Of a stretch of 8,385 nt of DNA, positions 1 through 6,460 are shown piece by piece. Source of the stretch: Betaproteobacteria bacterium (GTDB lineage: Bacteria; Pseudomonadota; Gammaproteobacteria; Burkholderiales; Burkholderiaceae_C); contig RFTR01000085.1 in NCBI GenBank assembly GCA_009923345.1, forward strand, positions 1-8,385, written 5' to 3'. Positions within the stretch are counted from its first letter, which is position 1; every line of letters starts with the position of its first letter. Position numbers and translations under genes: made by a program. The notes beneath the pieces are model-generated. The model did no database searches. It saw only the letters and a program-made list of their open reading frames with translations, and was not told where the DNA came from.

Positions 1-24
1 GGCGGCGGCGGCGGCGGCGGCGGT
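1..24 (+). repeat. GGC trinucleotide tandem repeat encoding poly-glycine
   Basis: Seven uninterrupted GGC units (1-21) plus a GGT, continuing out of the window, encode at least eight glycines. Further short GGC/GGT runs lie at 64-75 and 88-102. The unit length is three, so slippage would change tail length without breaking the frame. Confidence 0.85.
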
Positions 25-135
25 TTCCGTAGCCCCTACGGTGGCGGTGGCCGCAGTGGTGGTGGCGGCGGCGGTCGTGAAGGCGGCGGCGGCGGCGGTC
101 GCGGCGGCTTTGGCGGCGGTGGCAATAGCTACTAA
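1..135 (+). CDS. Glycine-rich C-terminus of a probable RRM-type RNA-binding protein (5' end outside window)
   Basis: An open frame runs from the window edge to TAA at 133-135 and gives 44 residues. They are almost only Gly with scattered Arg, Ser, Tyr, Phe and Asn, including the motifs RSPYGGGG and GRGGFGGGG and a terminal NSY. Tails of this kind follow a single RRM domain in the small cold-inducible RNA-binding proteins common in Burkholderiales, where the RGG/YGG-like tail is thought to help bind RNA. The RRM itself (RNP1/RNP2 motifs) would lie upstream of the window, so the assignment is inference from the tail alone. Other Gly-rich proteins, such as a single-stranded DNA-binding protein or a cell-surface protein, cannot be excluded. 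The first 21 bases are pure GGC repeats. An intrinsic terminator follows 28 bases after the stop, which supports this being a real 3' end. Confidence 0.7.
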   Translation, partial: GGGGGGGGFRSPYGGGGRSGGGGGGREGGGGGGRGGFGGGGNSY

Positions 136-142
136 GCAACCA

Positions 143-158
143 TTGCGCTTATGCGCAA
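143..158. other. Small perfect hairpin upstream of the terminator
   Basis: TTGCGC at 143-148 pairs with GCGCAA at 153-158 around a TTAT loop, giving a six-base-pair stem eight bases after the plus-strand stop codon. It could stabilise the 3' end of the plus-strand mRNA, or add to termination of minus-strand transcripts that pass the main hairpin. No T-tract follows on the plus strand, so it is not a terminator on its own. Confidence 0.4.
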
Positions 159-163
159 AAGTC

Positions 164-189
164 AAAAGGCTCCTCAAGGAGCCTTTTTT
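164..189. terminator. Intrinsic terminator, probably bidirectional, between convergent genes
   Basis: AAAAGGCTCC (164-173) and GGAGCCTTTT (178-187) form a perfect ten-base-pair stem with a four-base loop. The plus strand ends in six T (184-189), a canonical rho-independent terminator for the upstream glycine-rich gene. On the minus strand the same stem is followed by TTTT, then GAC, then TTTT, a weaker but plausible terminator for the lptC transcript. The loop contains the lptC stop codon (174-176), so the hairpin's 5' arm on the minus strand is lptC coding sequence. Confidence 0.88.
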
Positions 190-830
190 GTTGTGGGCCG
201 CGGCATGATCACGCCTTTGACTCTGCCTTGCAAATGCATGACCTGGGCCAAGTTGTCGTAGTCCATCCAATCTGCGGTGAAGCGATCGCCGTTATCACGT
301 GTCAACTCCACTGGCAAATGGGTCTTGATGGTTTCTGTATTTGCAAACAAATGCAAAAACTCGCTGCGAATTTCACTGCGAGGAAAAACAGTGCCCTTGG
401 AGTTGACATAGCGCTCTCGCACAATTTGTGCTTTTTCAAATAACTGAGCTTCTGACCCGTCAGCATTGATCAGCCCCCTTTGCGCAACAGCTACCGTGAT
501 TTGCCCCCGCGGGCTCAGTGAACGAATCCGAGGTTGATCTACTTCCACTGTGTCGGTGTCTGGATAGTGCCGGCCTTCCACTCCAAACATTTCACTTTTC
601 AATTTACCTTCGGCGTTAAACACTTTTACAGAAAAGTCTTTCATGAAATAGTCGGGGACGTGGCGTTTGGGTGCGGCCTCCTCAGGCGGCGCAATCACAG
701 GTGTATTACGCACTAACCAGTAGGTGCCCATCGCCATGATGGTCATTAAAAACAGGGGCAGGTAAACCGCCATGCGATCCCACGCACGTCGCACGCCCAT
801 CCACCATGCACGCATCGCGCCTATGCTCAT
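174..830 (-). CDS. lptC: LPS export system periplasmic protein LptC
   Basis: This 218-residue bitopic inner-membrane protein fits LptC, which takes LPS from the LptBFG transporter and passes it to LptA in the periplasmic bridge. Residues 1-19 are basic and Trp-rich (cytoplasmic side), residues 20-40 form one hydrophobic segment (MAVYLPLFLMTIMAMG...), and the rest is a periplasmic beta-jellyroll-like domain. Recognisable stretches are PDYFMKDFSVKVFNAEGKLKSEMFG (residues 59-83, typical for betaproteobacterial LptC), the HYPDTDTVEV segment and the late LQGRVKG repeat-like strand. The length is close to that of relatives. The ATG at 830 overlaps the kdsC stop as ATGA. A GAAAG lies ten bases upstream, a weak ribosome site; internal Met 6 or 11 are possible alternative starts. 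The gene ends inside a terminator, so lptA and lptB do not follow as they often do. Confidence 0.9.
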   Translation of the reverse strand: MSIGAMRAWWMGVRRAWDRMAVYLPLFLMTIMAMGTYWLVRNTPVIAPPEEAAPKRHVPDYFMKDFSVKVFNAEGKLKSEMFGVEGRHYPDTDTVEVDQPRIRSLSPRGQITVAVAQRGLINADGSEAQLFEKAQIVRERYVNSKGTVFPRSEIRSEFLHLFANTETIKTHLPVELTRDNGDRFTADWMDYDNLAQVMHLQGRVKGVIMPRPTTKKAP

Positions 831-1369
831 TGCAACGCGTCTTTCAGTATGCGGTCATAGTGTCCCGTCGCCGTCAACAAGAGGTCACATACTTCGCGCA
901 CCGCACCATGTCCACCCTGCCTGTCTGTCACATAATGCGCGCGAGCTTTAACTTCATGGTGTGCGTTGGCTGGTGCAAATGCAAGTGCTACACGCGTCAT
1001 CACTGCAAGATCGGGCCAGTCGTCGCCCATGTGCGTCGCTTGCGACCAATCAAGCCCTAGTTGCGTGAGCAGGGTTTGCGCAGCGGGGGCTTTGTCTATG
1101 GTTCCAAATACGGCATGTTGAATGCCCAAATCAGACAGACGCTTGCGCAAAGCCGCACTATCCCGACCTGTGATCACCGCTGGCGTGATACCCGCGTTCT
1201 GCAAGGCTTTGAGGCCGTGCCCGTCTAATGTTGAAAAGCGCTTGATCGTTTCACCTTGCTCGGTGAACAACAAACCACCATCGGTTAAAACACCATCGAC
1301 ATCAAAAATTGCTAAGCGTATATTTTTTGCACGCTCTAAAACATCAGCCGGAAAAGTGTTTGTCGTCAT
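827..1369 (-). CDS. kdsC: 3-deoxy-D-manno-octulosonate 8-phosphate phosphatase KdsC
   Basis: A 180-residue HAD-superfamily phosphatase (C0 type) that removes phosphate from Kdo-8-phosphate, the step before CMP-Kdo activation in LPS inner-core synthesis; cytoplasmic and tetrameric in the family. HAD motif I is DVDGVLTDG at residues 23-31 (nucleophile Asp23, acid/base Asp25), motif II is ITGRDS (66-71), the motif III lysine is Lys93 in IDKAP, and motif IV is GDDWPD (115-120). The C-terminal AHYVT...GGHGAVREVCDLLL is family-typical. I place the start at the ATG at 1369, not at a further-upstream in-frame ATG at 1417. The 1369 start gives the usual length, has GAAAG seven bases upstream (1377-1381), and overlaps the kdsD stop as TGATG. 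The stop overlaps lptC as ATGA. Confidence 0.94.
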   Translation of the reverse strand: MTTNTFPADVLERAKNIRLAIFDVDGVLTDGGLLFTEQGETIKRFSTLDGHGLKALQNAGITPAVITGRDSAALRKRLSDLGIQHAVFGTIDKAPAAQTLLTQLGLDWSQATHMGDDWPDLAVMTRVALAFAPANAHHEVKARAHYVTDRQGGHGAVREVCDLLLTATGHYDRILKDALQ

Positions 1370-2379
1370 CAAATAACTTTCGCACGCATCAGGTCGTTGC
1401 TGTTGATGGCGCCACAAAGTGTCTCGTGCTCATCCACCACCAGCACGCTGGTGATGCGGTGCTCTTCCATCAGCTCTGCGGCTTCTACCGCTAATGCGGT
1501 GTGCTTGAGCGTGCGGGGATTGGGGTGCATTACTTGCGCGGCAGTAAGTGCGCGTAAATCTGCACCTTTTTCAACTAAACGTCGCAAGTCGCCATCGGTA
1601 AAAACGCCCACTACTTTTTTGTTGGCATCCACCACAGCAGATGCACCCAAGCCTTTTGCGCTCATTTCGCGCATCAACTCGCTCAAAAGCGTGTCTGGAG
1701 AAACGCTTGGTACATCGTCACCGGTTCGCATTAAGTCAGAAACAAAGGTTAGTAGACGCCGCCCCAACATGCCGCCAGGGTGTGATCGCGCAAAGTCTTC
1801 GGGTTTAAATCCGCGTGTATCCAACAAAGCAACCGCTAATGCGTCACCCAATGCAATTTGCGCGGTTGTGCTGGCAGTTGGTGCTAAATTGAGCGGGCAG
1901 GCTTCTTTGTCGACGCCGCAGTCCAATACCAAGTCCGCATGGTTTGCCAGCGTTGACTGCAAACCGCCAGTCATCGCAATCAAAGGAACGCCTTGGCGTT
2001 TGAGTACCGGGAGAATAGCAGCCAACTCATCGCTCTCGCCGCTGTTGGAGATGGCCAACACCACATCTATATCGCGCACCATGCCTAAATCGCCATGGCT
2101 GGCTTCGCCGGGATGGACAAACATCGCCGGCGTACCCGTTGACGCCAGCGTGGCTGCGATCTTGCGACCAATGTGCCCGCTTTTGCCCATGCCCATCACC
2201 ACCACATGGCCCGTCGTTTTCAGCAGCATATGGACCGCTTTAACAAAGGTCGGGCTTAGTCGTTGCTTGATTTGCAAAAGCGCTTCGGCTTCAATGTCCA
2301 GGGTCTCATGCGCCAATTGCAAAATGCGTGCGTCGTTGGGCGCAAGGACTTTGGTGGCGGCAGATTGTTTTGAAGTCAT
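1369..2379 (-). CDS. kdsD: Arabinose-5-phosphate isomerase KdsD (KpsF family)
   Basis: A 336-residue SIS-domain sugar isomerase that converts D-ribulose 5-phosphate to D-arabinose 5-phosphate, the first dedicated step of Kdo synthesis. The SIS domain spans about residues 45-190, with GMGKSG (63-68), PGEASHGDLGM (90-100), SNSGES (111-116) and LAPTAST (165-171). The signature HPGGMLGRRLL lies at 200-210, where His200 sits at the position of the family's catalytic histidine. Two CBS domains follow (about 212-270 and 281-333; note VVGVFTDGDLRR and ITSVLVVD), as in full-length KdsD. The ATG at 2379 has no clear Shine-Dalgarno sequence. A TAAAAT hexamer ends seven bases before it, so a nearly leaderless transcript is conceivable but weakly supported. 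With kdsC and lptC it forms the Kdo/LPS cassette, 74 bases downstream of mnmE. Confidence 0.95.
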   Translation of the reverse strand: MTSKQSAATKVLAPNDARILQLAHETLDIEAEALLQIKQRLSPTFVKAVHMLLKTTGHVVVMGMGKSGHIGRKIAATLASTGTPAMFVHPGEASHGDLGMVRDIDVVLAISNSGESDELAAILPVLKRQGVPLIAMTGGLQSTLANHADLVLDCGVDKEACPLNLAPTASTTAQIALGDALAVALLDTRGFKPEDFARSHPGGMLGRRLLTFVSDLMRTGDDVPSVSPDTLLSELMREMSAKGLGASAVVDANKKVVGVFTDGDLRRLVEKGADLRALTAAQVMHPNPRTLKHTALAVEAAELMEEHRITSVLVVDEHETLCGAINSNDLMRAKVI

Positions 2380-2453
2380 CTTGGCATTTTAGGTGGCACG
2401 GGTGATGCACCAAAGCTTTTATGGTGATGGTTATTTCCAAGATGGTGAAATCT

Positions 2454-3938
2454 TTATTTACCGATACAGAAACTCGAAAAAATCACGCCTAATAAGTCGT
2501 CCGAAGAAAACTCACCTGTGATGGCGTTGAGTGCGTTTTGCGCTAAGCGAAGTTCTTCCGCCAATACATCGAGCGCTGGGGCTTTTTGCGTGAGGTGGGC
2601 TTCAGCGATAGCAAAGTGCGTATGCACCTCATCCAGGGCTTGCACGTGCCTTGCGCGCGCCATGTAAAGGCCTTCGCTTGCACCTCCCTGCCAACCTGCG
2701 ATGCGCAGCAGTTCTTGGCGCAAAGCCTCTAAACCGAAACCGGTTTTTGCGGAAATGTGTATGTCTTGAACATCTTCGTCTTGCAACGCCGTGTCTTGCG
2801 TACGTTCTTGTTTGCCTTTAGTGGCCACTTCACTTAAAGCATCTGCTTTGTTCCAAATGTGCACCACCGGTATTTGCTTGGGGATACTTCTTTCTAGCGT
2901 TTTAGCAATTTCTGCATCTGCCGCTTGGTATGCCGGTTCCTCTTTGCGCAAGACATCGTGCACAAACAGCACCGCATCAGCACCTTCAATATGACGCCAA
3001 GCGCGGTCAATGCCTATGCGCTCTACTTCGTCTGCTTCTTGTTTTTCGCGCAAGCCTGCTGTGTCTACAACATGAACCGGCACGCCATCCATCTGTATGG
3101 TTTGTTGCACCGCGTCTCGCGTTGTACCCGCTATCGGTGTCACGATGGCCAACTCGGCGCCTGCAAGCGCATTAAGCAATGAGCTCTTTCCTGCATTAGG
3201 TTGCCCCGCAATCACTACGCGCACGCCTTCGCGCAACAAAGCGCCTTGCTGTGTTTTTTGCATCACCCGTGCTAGGTTTTCTTGCAAACGAGAAAGTAGT
3301 CCCCTAGCATCTGCCTGTTGCAAGAAGTCAATTTCTTCTTCAGGAAAGTCAAGCGTAGCCTCCACCAAAGTTCGCAGGTGGATTAGGGCGCTGCGAAGTT
3401 GCTCGATTTCTTGAGAGAAAGCCCCTGCTAACGAACGGCTTGCGCCACGCGCCGCGGCCTCTGTACTTGCTTCGATCAAATCCGCCACGGCTTCCGCTTG
3501 CGCTAAATCGAGTTTGTGATTTAGAAATGCACGCTCGGTGAACTCACCAGGTTTTGCTAAGCGTAGGTTAGTAAGTGTTTGTTTGTCACTATGAATTGTG
3601 GTGACGGTGTCTATGACCGTTTGGGCTGTCGCGACCTCAAAACACCGCGCCACAATCATTTGCAACACTACTGGCCCGCCGTGCGCCTGCAGCTCTAAAA
3701 CATCTTCGCCGGTATAACTATTAGGGCCTTGGAAATACAGGGCCAAGACTTGGTCAATAGGCGTTGCGTGTCTATCGTTTAGAGGCACGTAAGTTGCAAC
3801 GCGGGGTTGCAATGCCCGGCCACACAATGCCCGCGAAAACGGCGCTAATTGCTTGCCGCTGACGCGAACAATGCCCACCGCGCCACGTCCTGACGCAGTC
3901 GCGACTGCGATGATGGCGTCGTTGTGGTGGGCAAGCAA
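2454..3938 (-). CDS. mnmE: tRNA uridine-5-carboxymethylaminomethyl(34) synthesis GTPase MnmE
   Basis: A 494-residue GTPase that works with MnmG to place the cmnm5 group on the wobble uridine 34 of several tRNAs. The N-terminal formyl-tetrahydrofolate-binding domain (about 1-140) includes GRGAVGIVRVSG and NSYTGEDVLELQAHGG (73-88). A helical domain follows, with a Ras-like G domain inserted: P-loop GQPNAGKS (245-252), GTTRD (271-275), DTAG (292-295), NKAD (363-366) and SAK (396-398). The C-terminus is the diagnostic FCIGK, with Cys491. The start appears to be TTG at 3938. It is the first start codon after an in-frame stop (the yidC TAA), gives the expected MLAHHNDAIIAVAT beginning, and no ATG is near. 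The gap to yidC is 12 bases, indicating co-transcription. Extra segments at about residues 104-124 and 370-392 look longer than in enterobacterial MnmE. Confidence 0.96.
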   Translation of the reverse strand: MLAHHNDAIIAVATASGRGAVGIVRVSGKQLAPFSRALCGRALQPRVATYVPLNDRHATPIDQVLALYFQGPNSYTGEDVLELQAHGGPVVLQMIVARCFEVATAQTVIDTVTTIHSDKQTLTNLRLAKPGEFTERAFLNHKLDLAQAEAVADLIEASTEAAARGASRSLAGAFSQEIEQLRSALIHLRTLVEATLDFPEEEIDFLQQADARGLLSRLQENLARVMQKTQQGALLREGVRVVIAGQPNAGKSSLLNALAGAELAIVTPIAGTTRDAVQQTIQMDGVPVHVVDTAGLREKQEADEVERIGIDRAWRHIEGADAVLFVHDVLRKEEPAYQAADAEIAKTLERSIPKQIPVVHIWNKADALSEVATKGKQERTQDTALQDEDVQDIHISAKTGFGLEALRQELLRIAGWQGGASEGLYMARARHVQALDEVHTHFAIAEAHLTQKAPALDVLAEELRLAQNALNAITGEFSSDDLLGVIFSSFCIGK

Positions 3939-3950
3939 GGCAACTCGTGG

Positions 3951-5774
3951 TTAAAACTTCGGCAAATTAAATTGCGGTGGCACGCCCATACGAGTATTGA
4001 TAACCCACTGTTGAGCTATTGACAACACGTTATTCGTGATCCAGTACAACACCAAGCCGGATGGGAAGAAAAAGAACATCACGCTGAAAGCCAACGGCAT
4101 GATCCACATCAACTTGGCTTGCATTGGGTCTGGTGGCGCTGGATTCAAGGCCGTTTGCAATACGGTGGTCAGCGTCATGATGATTGGCAAGATGCCAACA
4201 GGCACGCCAAACCAAACACCCAGGGAGGTATCGGGTGCCGCCAAATCATGAATCCAAAGCACCCATGGTGCGTTGCGCATTTCAACCGTGGACAAAAGAA
4301 CCCAATACAAAGCGATAAATACGGGGATTTGTATCGCAATGGGCAAGCAACCACCTAAGGGGTTGACTTTCTCTTCGCGGTATATTTTCATCATCTCCAC
4401 TTGCATCTGCTGCGGGTTGTCTTTCAAGCGCTCGCGCATGTCCATGATTTTTGGATTGATGGCTTTCATCTTTGCCATACTCTTGTAGGCATGCGCGTTT
4501 AACCAATAAAAGCCTGCTTTGATAAGCACCACTAAAGCAACAATCGACCATCCCCAGTTATTGAGAATATTGTTGAGCTTGTTCAGGAGCCAATAAAGCG
4601 GCTTAGCAAGAATGGTGAGCCATCCGTAGTCTTTCACCAACTCCAGGCCCGGATAGATAGCTTCAAGTTCATGTTCTTCTTGGGGACCCGCAAACAGTTT
4701 GGCCGACACACTTTTTGTTTTGCCCGGAGCAATCGCTTCAAGAGGCGCTATTAACGTTGCGCGGTAGCAGCAGTCTGGCATGCGTGCGCCAATGTCTACG
4801 GCATCCATGGAGATATTGCGCAACAAGCCATCGGGCAAGACCCATGCACTAGCAAAGTAATGCTGCACCATGGCTACATAGCCCGTGCTTGATTGTGTTT
4901 CTATGTCTACCTTCTTTTTCTTAATGTCTTCAAATTCTACTTTTTGGTATTTTTTTGCTTCTGTGTAAATTGCAGGGCCCGTAAAAGTTGCATAGAAAGA
5001 AGACTCACCGGCAGGCTTGTTGCCATCGCGTACAAGTTGGTAGTACAACTGTGGCGCAACGTCTTGGTTAGATGTATTGATGACGTCGTGTTTGACATCA
5101 ATGGCGTAATCGTCCGCCTTGAATGTGTAGGTTTTGATCAACTGCACGCCGTTTTGCGGGGCTGACTCAAAAACGACGGACAGGGTTTTGTCATTGCCCT
5201 TCATCACGCGCGCTCCAGGGCGCGCGGTCATCATGGTTTTATGCGTTGGGAAGTTAACGCCTGGCACGCTTGAAATCAATCCAGTTTGTGCCATGTAAAT
5301 GCGCTCTAAGCTGTTGTCAAGCAACACCACGTTTTGGCCAGGGCGGTTGACATCCACATGTTTCAAAAACTCAACCCGCACCACGTTGCCGCCTTCGGTG
5401 TCGAAGTCCACTTTCAGAACATCGGTTGTGATTTGAACAACTTCTCTTTTTTGCGCCGTGTTGTCTTGCACAGGAATATTGCCTGTCGCAGAAATCGTAT
5501 TTGCTGGGTTGGGGGTTGCTGCACTAACGGGTTGAGGCACGCCGGCTGTAGTGGCGGTATTCGCACTATTAACTGCGCTATTGTTTGCGCCATTAGAAGA
5601 TGTTGTTTCAGTTGGTGACGCGCCTGCGCCTTGGGCGCTCGGTTGCACCGCTAATGGAGTTGGGGCCGGGAAAAATGTTGCTTTTTGCCCATTGAAGATT
5701 TGCCACTGGTCCCACAGTAACACCATGGAAAAGCCAAAAATCACCCACAAAATGGTGCGGCGAATATCGTTCAT
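3951..5774 (-). CDS. yidC: Membrane protein insertase YidC
   Basis: A 607-residue Oxa1/YidC insertase that inserts and folds inner-membrane proteins alone or with SecYEG. TM1 is at about residues 7-26. A low-complexity Ala/Ser/Asn/Thr/Pro linker (about 36-108) leads to the periplasmic P1 domain (about 110-370). The conserved core begins at LELVKDYGWLTILAKP (377-392). TM2 (about 408-425) carries Lys419 at the position of the E. coli hydrophilic-groove arginine. The cytoplasmic hairpin (about 430-470) and EKVNPLGGCLPIAIQIPVF (468-486) precede three further membrane segments. FFFFPSGLVLYWITNN (567-582) is diagnostic, and the end PPQFNLPKF is Comamonadaceae-like. GGAAAG lies eight bases before the ATG. 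The start overlaps the yidD stop as ATGA. The protein is longer than E. coli YidC (548), mainly through the linker. Confidence 0.97.
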   Translation of the reverse strand: MNDIRRTILWVIFGFSMVLLWDQWQIFNGQKATFFPAPTPLAVQPSAQGAGASPTETTSSNGANNSAVNSANTATTAGVPQPVSAATPNPANTISATGNIPVQDNTAQKREVVQITTDVLKVDFDTEGGNVVRVEFLKHVDVNRPGQNVVLLDNSLERIYMAQTGLISSVPGVNFPTHKTMMTARPGARVMKGNDKTLSVVFESAPQNGVQLIKTYTFKADDYAIDVKHDVINTSNQDVAPQLYYQLVRDGNKPAGESSFYATFTGPAIYTEAKKYQKVEFEDIKKKKVDIETQSSTGYVAMVQHYFASAWVLPDGLLRNISMDAVDIGARMPDCCYRATLIAPLEAIAPGKTKSVSAKLFAGPQEEHELEAIYPGLELVKDYGWLTILAKPLYWLLNKLNNILNNWGWSIVALVVLIKAGFYWLNAHAYKSMAKMKAINPKIMDMRERLKDNPQQMQVEMMKIYREEKVNPLGGCLPIAIQIPVFIALYWVLLSTVEMRNAPWVLWIHDLAAPDTSLGVWFGVPVGILPIIMTLTTVLQTALNPAPPDPMQAKLMWIMPLAFSVMFFFFPSGLVLYWITNNVLSIAQQWVINTRMGVPPQFNLPKF

Positions 5775-6037
5775 GTGTTTTTCTTTCCAAATGTGGATGG
5801 CGGTAAATTGGCAAAAAGGCTAAGTGAAGGAACAGGATCGTGTCCGCCAGCACACCAAGGGTGGCAACGCGTCAAGCGTCGCAAGGTGAGGTAGCTTCCA
5901 GGGCCGGCGCCATGTATCTCTAATGCTTGCAGGGCGTAAATAGAGCATGTCGGCTCAAAACGACAGGCGGATCCAAGCCAAGGGCTCAAGAGCAATCTAT
6001 AGGCTTGAACCAACCTAATTAAAAGCAAGCGCATCAT
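5771..6037 (-). CDS. yidD: Membrane protein insertion efficiency factor YidD
   Basis: An 88-residue small protein of the YidD (DUF37) family, peripheral at the inner membrane, that assists YidC-dependent insertion. The N-terminal 20 residues form a basic-hydrophobic helix (MMRLLLIRLVQAYRLLLSPW). The family core follows: LGSACRFEPTCSIYALQAL (21-39), HGAGPGSYLTLRRLTRCHPW (42-61) and GGHDPVP (64-70), with conserved Cys25, Cys31, Cys58 and Cys62. Two adjacent ATG codons at 6037 and 6034 can start it: the first gives an ATGA overlap with rnpA, the second a TGATG overlap. There is no clear Shine-Dalgarno, so translation probably depends on ribosomes ending rnpA. Its own stop overlaps the yidC start as ATGA, and the last 18 or so bases carry the yidC ribosome site. 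Confidence 0.95.
   Translation of the reverse strand: MMRLLLIRLVQAYRLLLSPWLGSACRFEPTCSIYALQALEIHGAGPGSYLTLRRLTRCHPWCAGGHDPVPSLSLFANLPPSTFGKKNT
5783..5788 (-). promoter_or_regulatory. Ribosome binding site of yidC
   Basis: GGAAAG on the minus strand lies eight bases before the yidC ATG, inside the end of yidD. It is the clearest Shine-Dalgarno-like site among the minus-strand genes. It suggests yidC can be initiated independently as well as through the ATGA overlap. Confidence 0.55.
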
Positions 6038-6411
6038 GGTTTGGGCATCAAATCAAAAAGTTGTGTCAATTCGCACCGCACCACTTTTTTGAGTGCCAAC
6101 GAGGATGCGCTTACAAAATATCCTTTATCGAACTCTGCTCGCAGACGCACAATATGTGGTGTCGGGGTTAATTTATGTGCATACAACGCAGACACCTCGT
6201 AGATTTGTCGTTTGATCAGGTTGCGAGTGACCGCACGTTTGGCCCAGCGCTTGGGTGTTACGGCCCCCAAAAGCAAACGGCCCTCAACAAAAGGGGCCGC
6301 TTCAGATGCTGTTGCGGGATTCCAGCGGTGCAAAACAAAATGGGGGGTTTTACAAACCACGCCACAAGACATCACCGCTTGAAACTGGGACCATTGTTTT
6401 AAATGTTCCAC
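6034..6411 (-). CDS. rnpA: Ribonuclease P protein component
   Basis: A 125-residue basic protein, the protein subunit of RNase P, which pairs with the M1 RNA to cut the 5' leader from tRNA precursors. The conserved RNR-type helix is RWAKRAVTRNLIKRQ at residues 55-69. It is preceded by the GRLLLGAVTPK strand and followed by HIVRLRAEFD and the C-terminal SLALKKVVRCELTQLF helix, all family-typical. The start is GTG at 6411. An in-frame TGA lies only two codons upstream, and the next Met is residue 14, inside the conserved QFQAV region. The gene follows rpmH after 49 bases, the near-universal bacterial order. The stop overlaps yidD as ATGA. The N-terminal half contains the unusual stretch MSCGVVCKTPHF with two Cys residues. 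Confidence 0.95.
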   Translation of the reverse strand: MEHLKQWSQFQAVMSCGVVCKTPHFVLHRWNPATASEAAPFVEGRLLLGAVTPKRWAKRAVTRNLIKRQIYEVSALYAHKLTPTPHIVRLRAEFDKGYFVSASSLALKKVVRCELTQLFDLMPKP

Positions 6412-6460
6412 CGCTCAACCCACGCAAAGCCCCGAGGCCCCAAAAAGTATCGCTGGCTAC

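Noticed and set aside
1369..1417. Longer KdsC from an upstream in-frame ATG
   Set aside because: The extra 16 residues overlap kdsD coding sequence, are not family-like, and the ATG at 1369 has a ribosome site and the usual coupled spacing.
1397..2392. A long 331-codon open frame on the plus strand opposite kdsD
   Set aside because: It is Ser/Ala/Pro-rich with no recognisable domain and lies antisense to a clear KdsD with all motifs; it is a codon-bias shadow.
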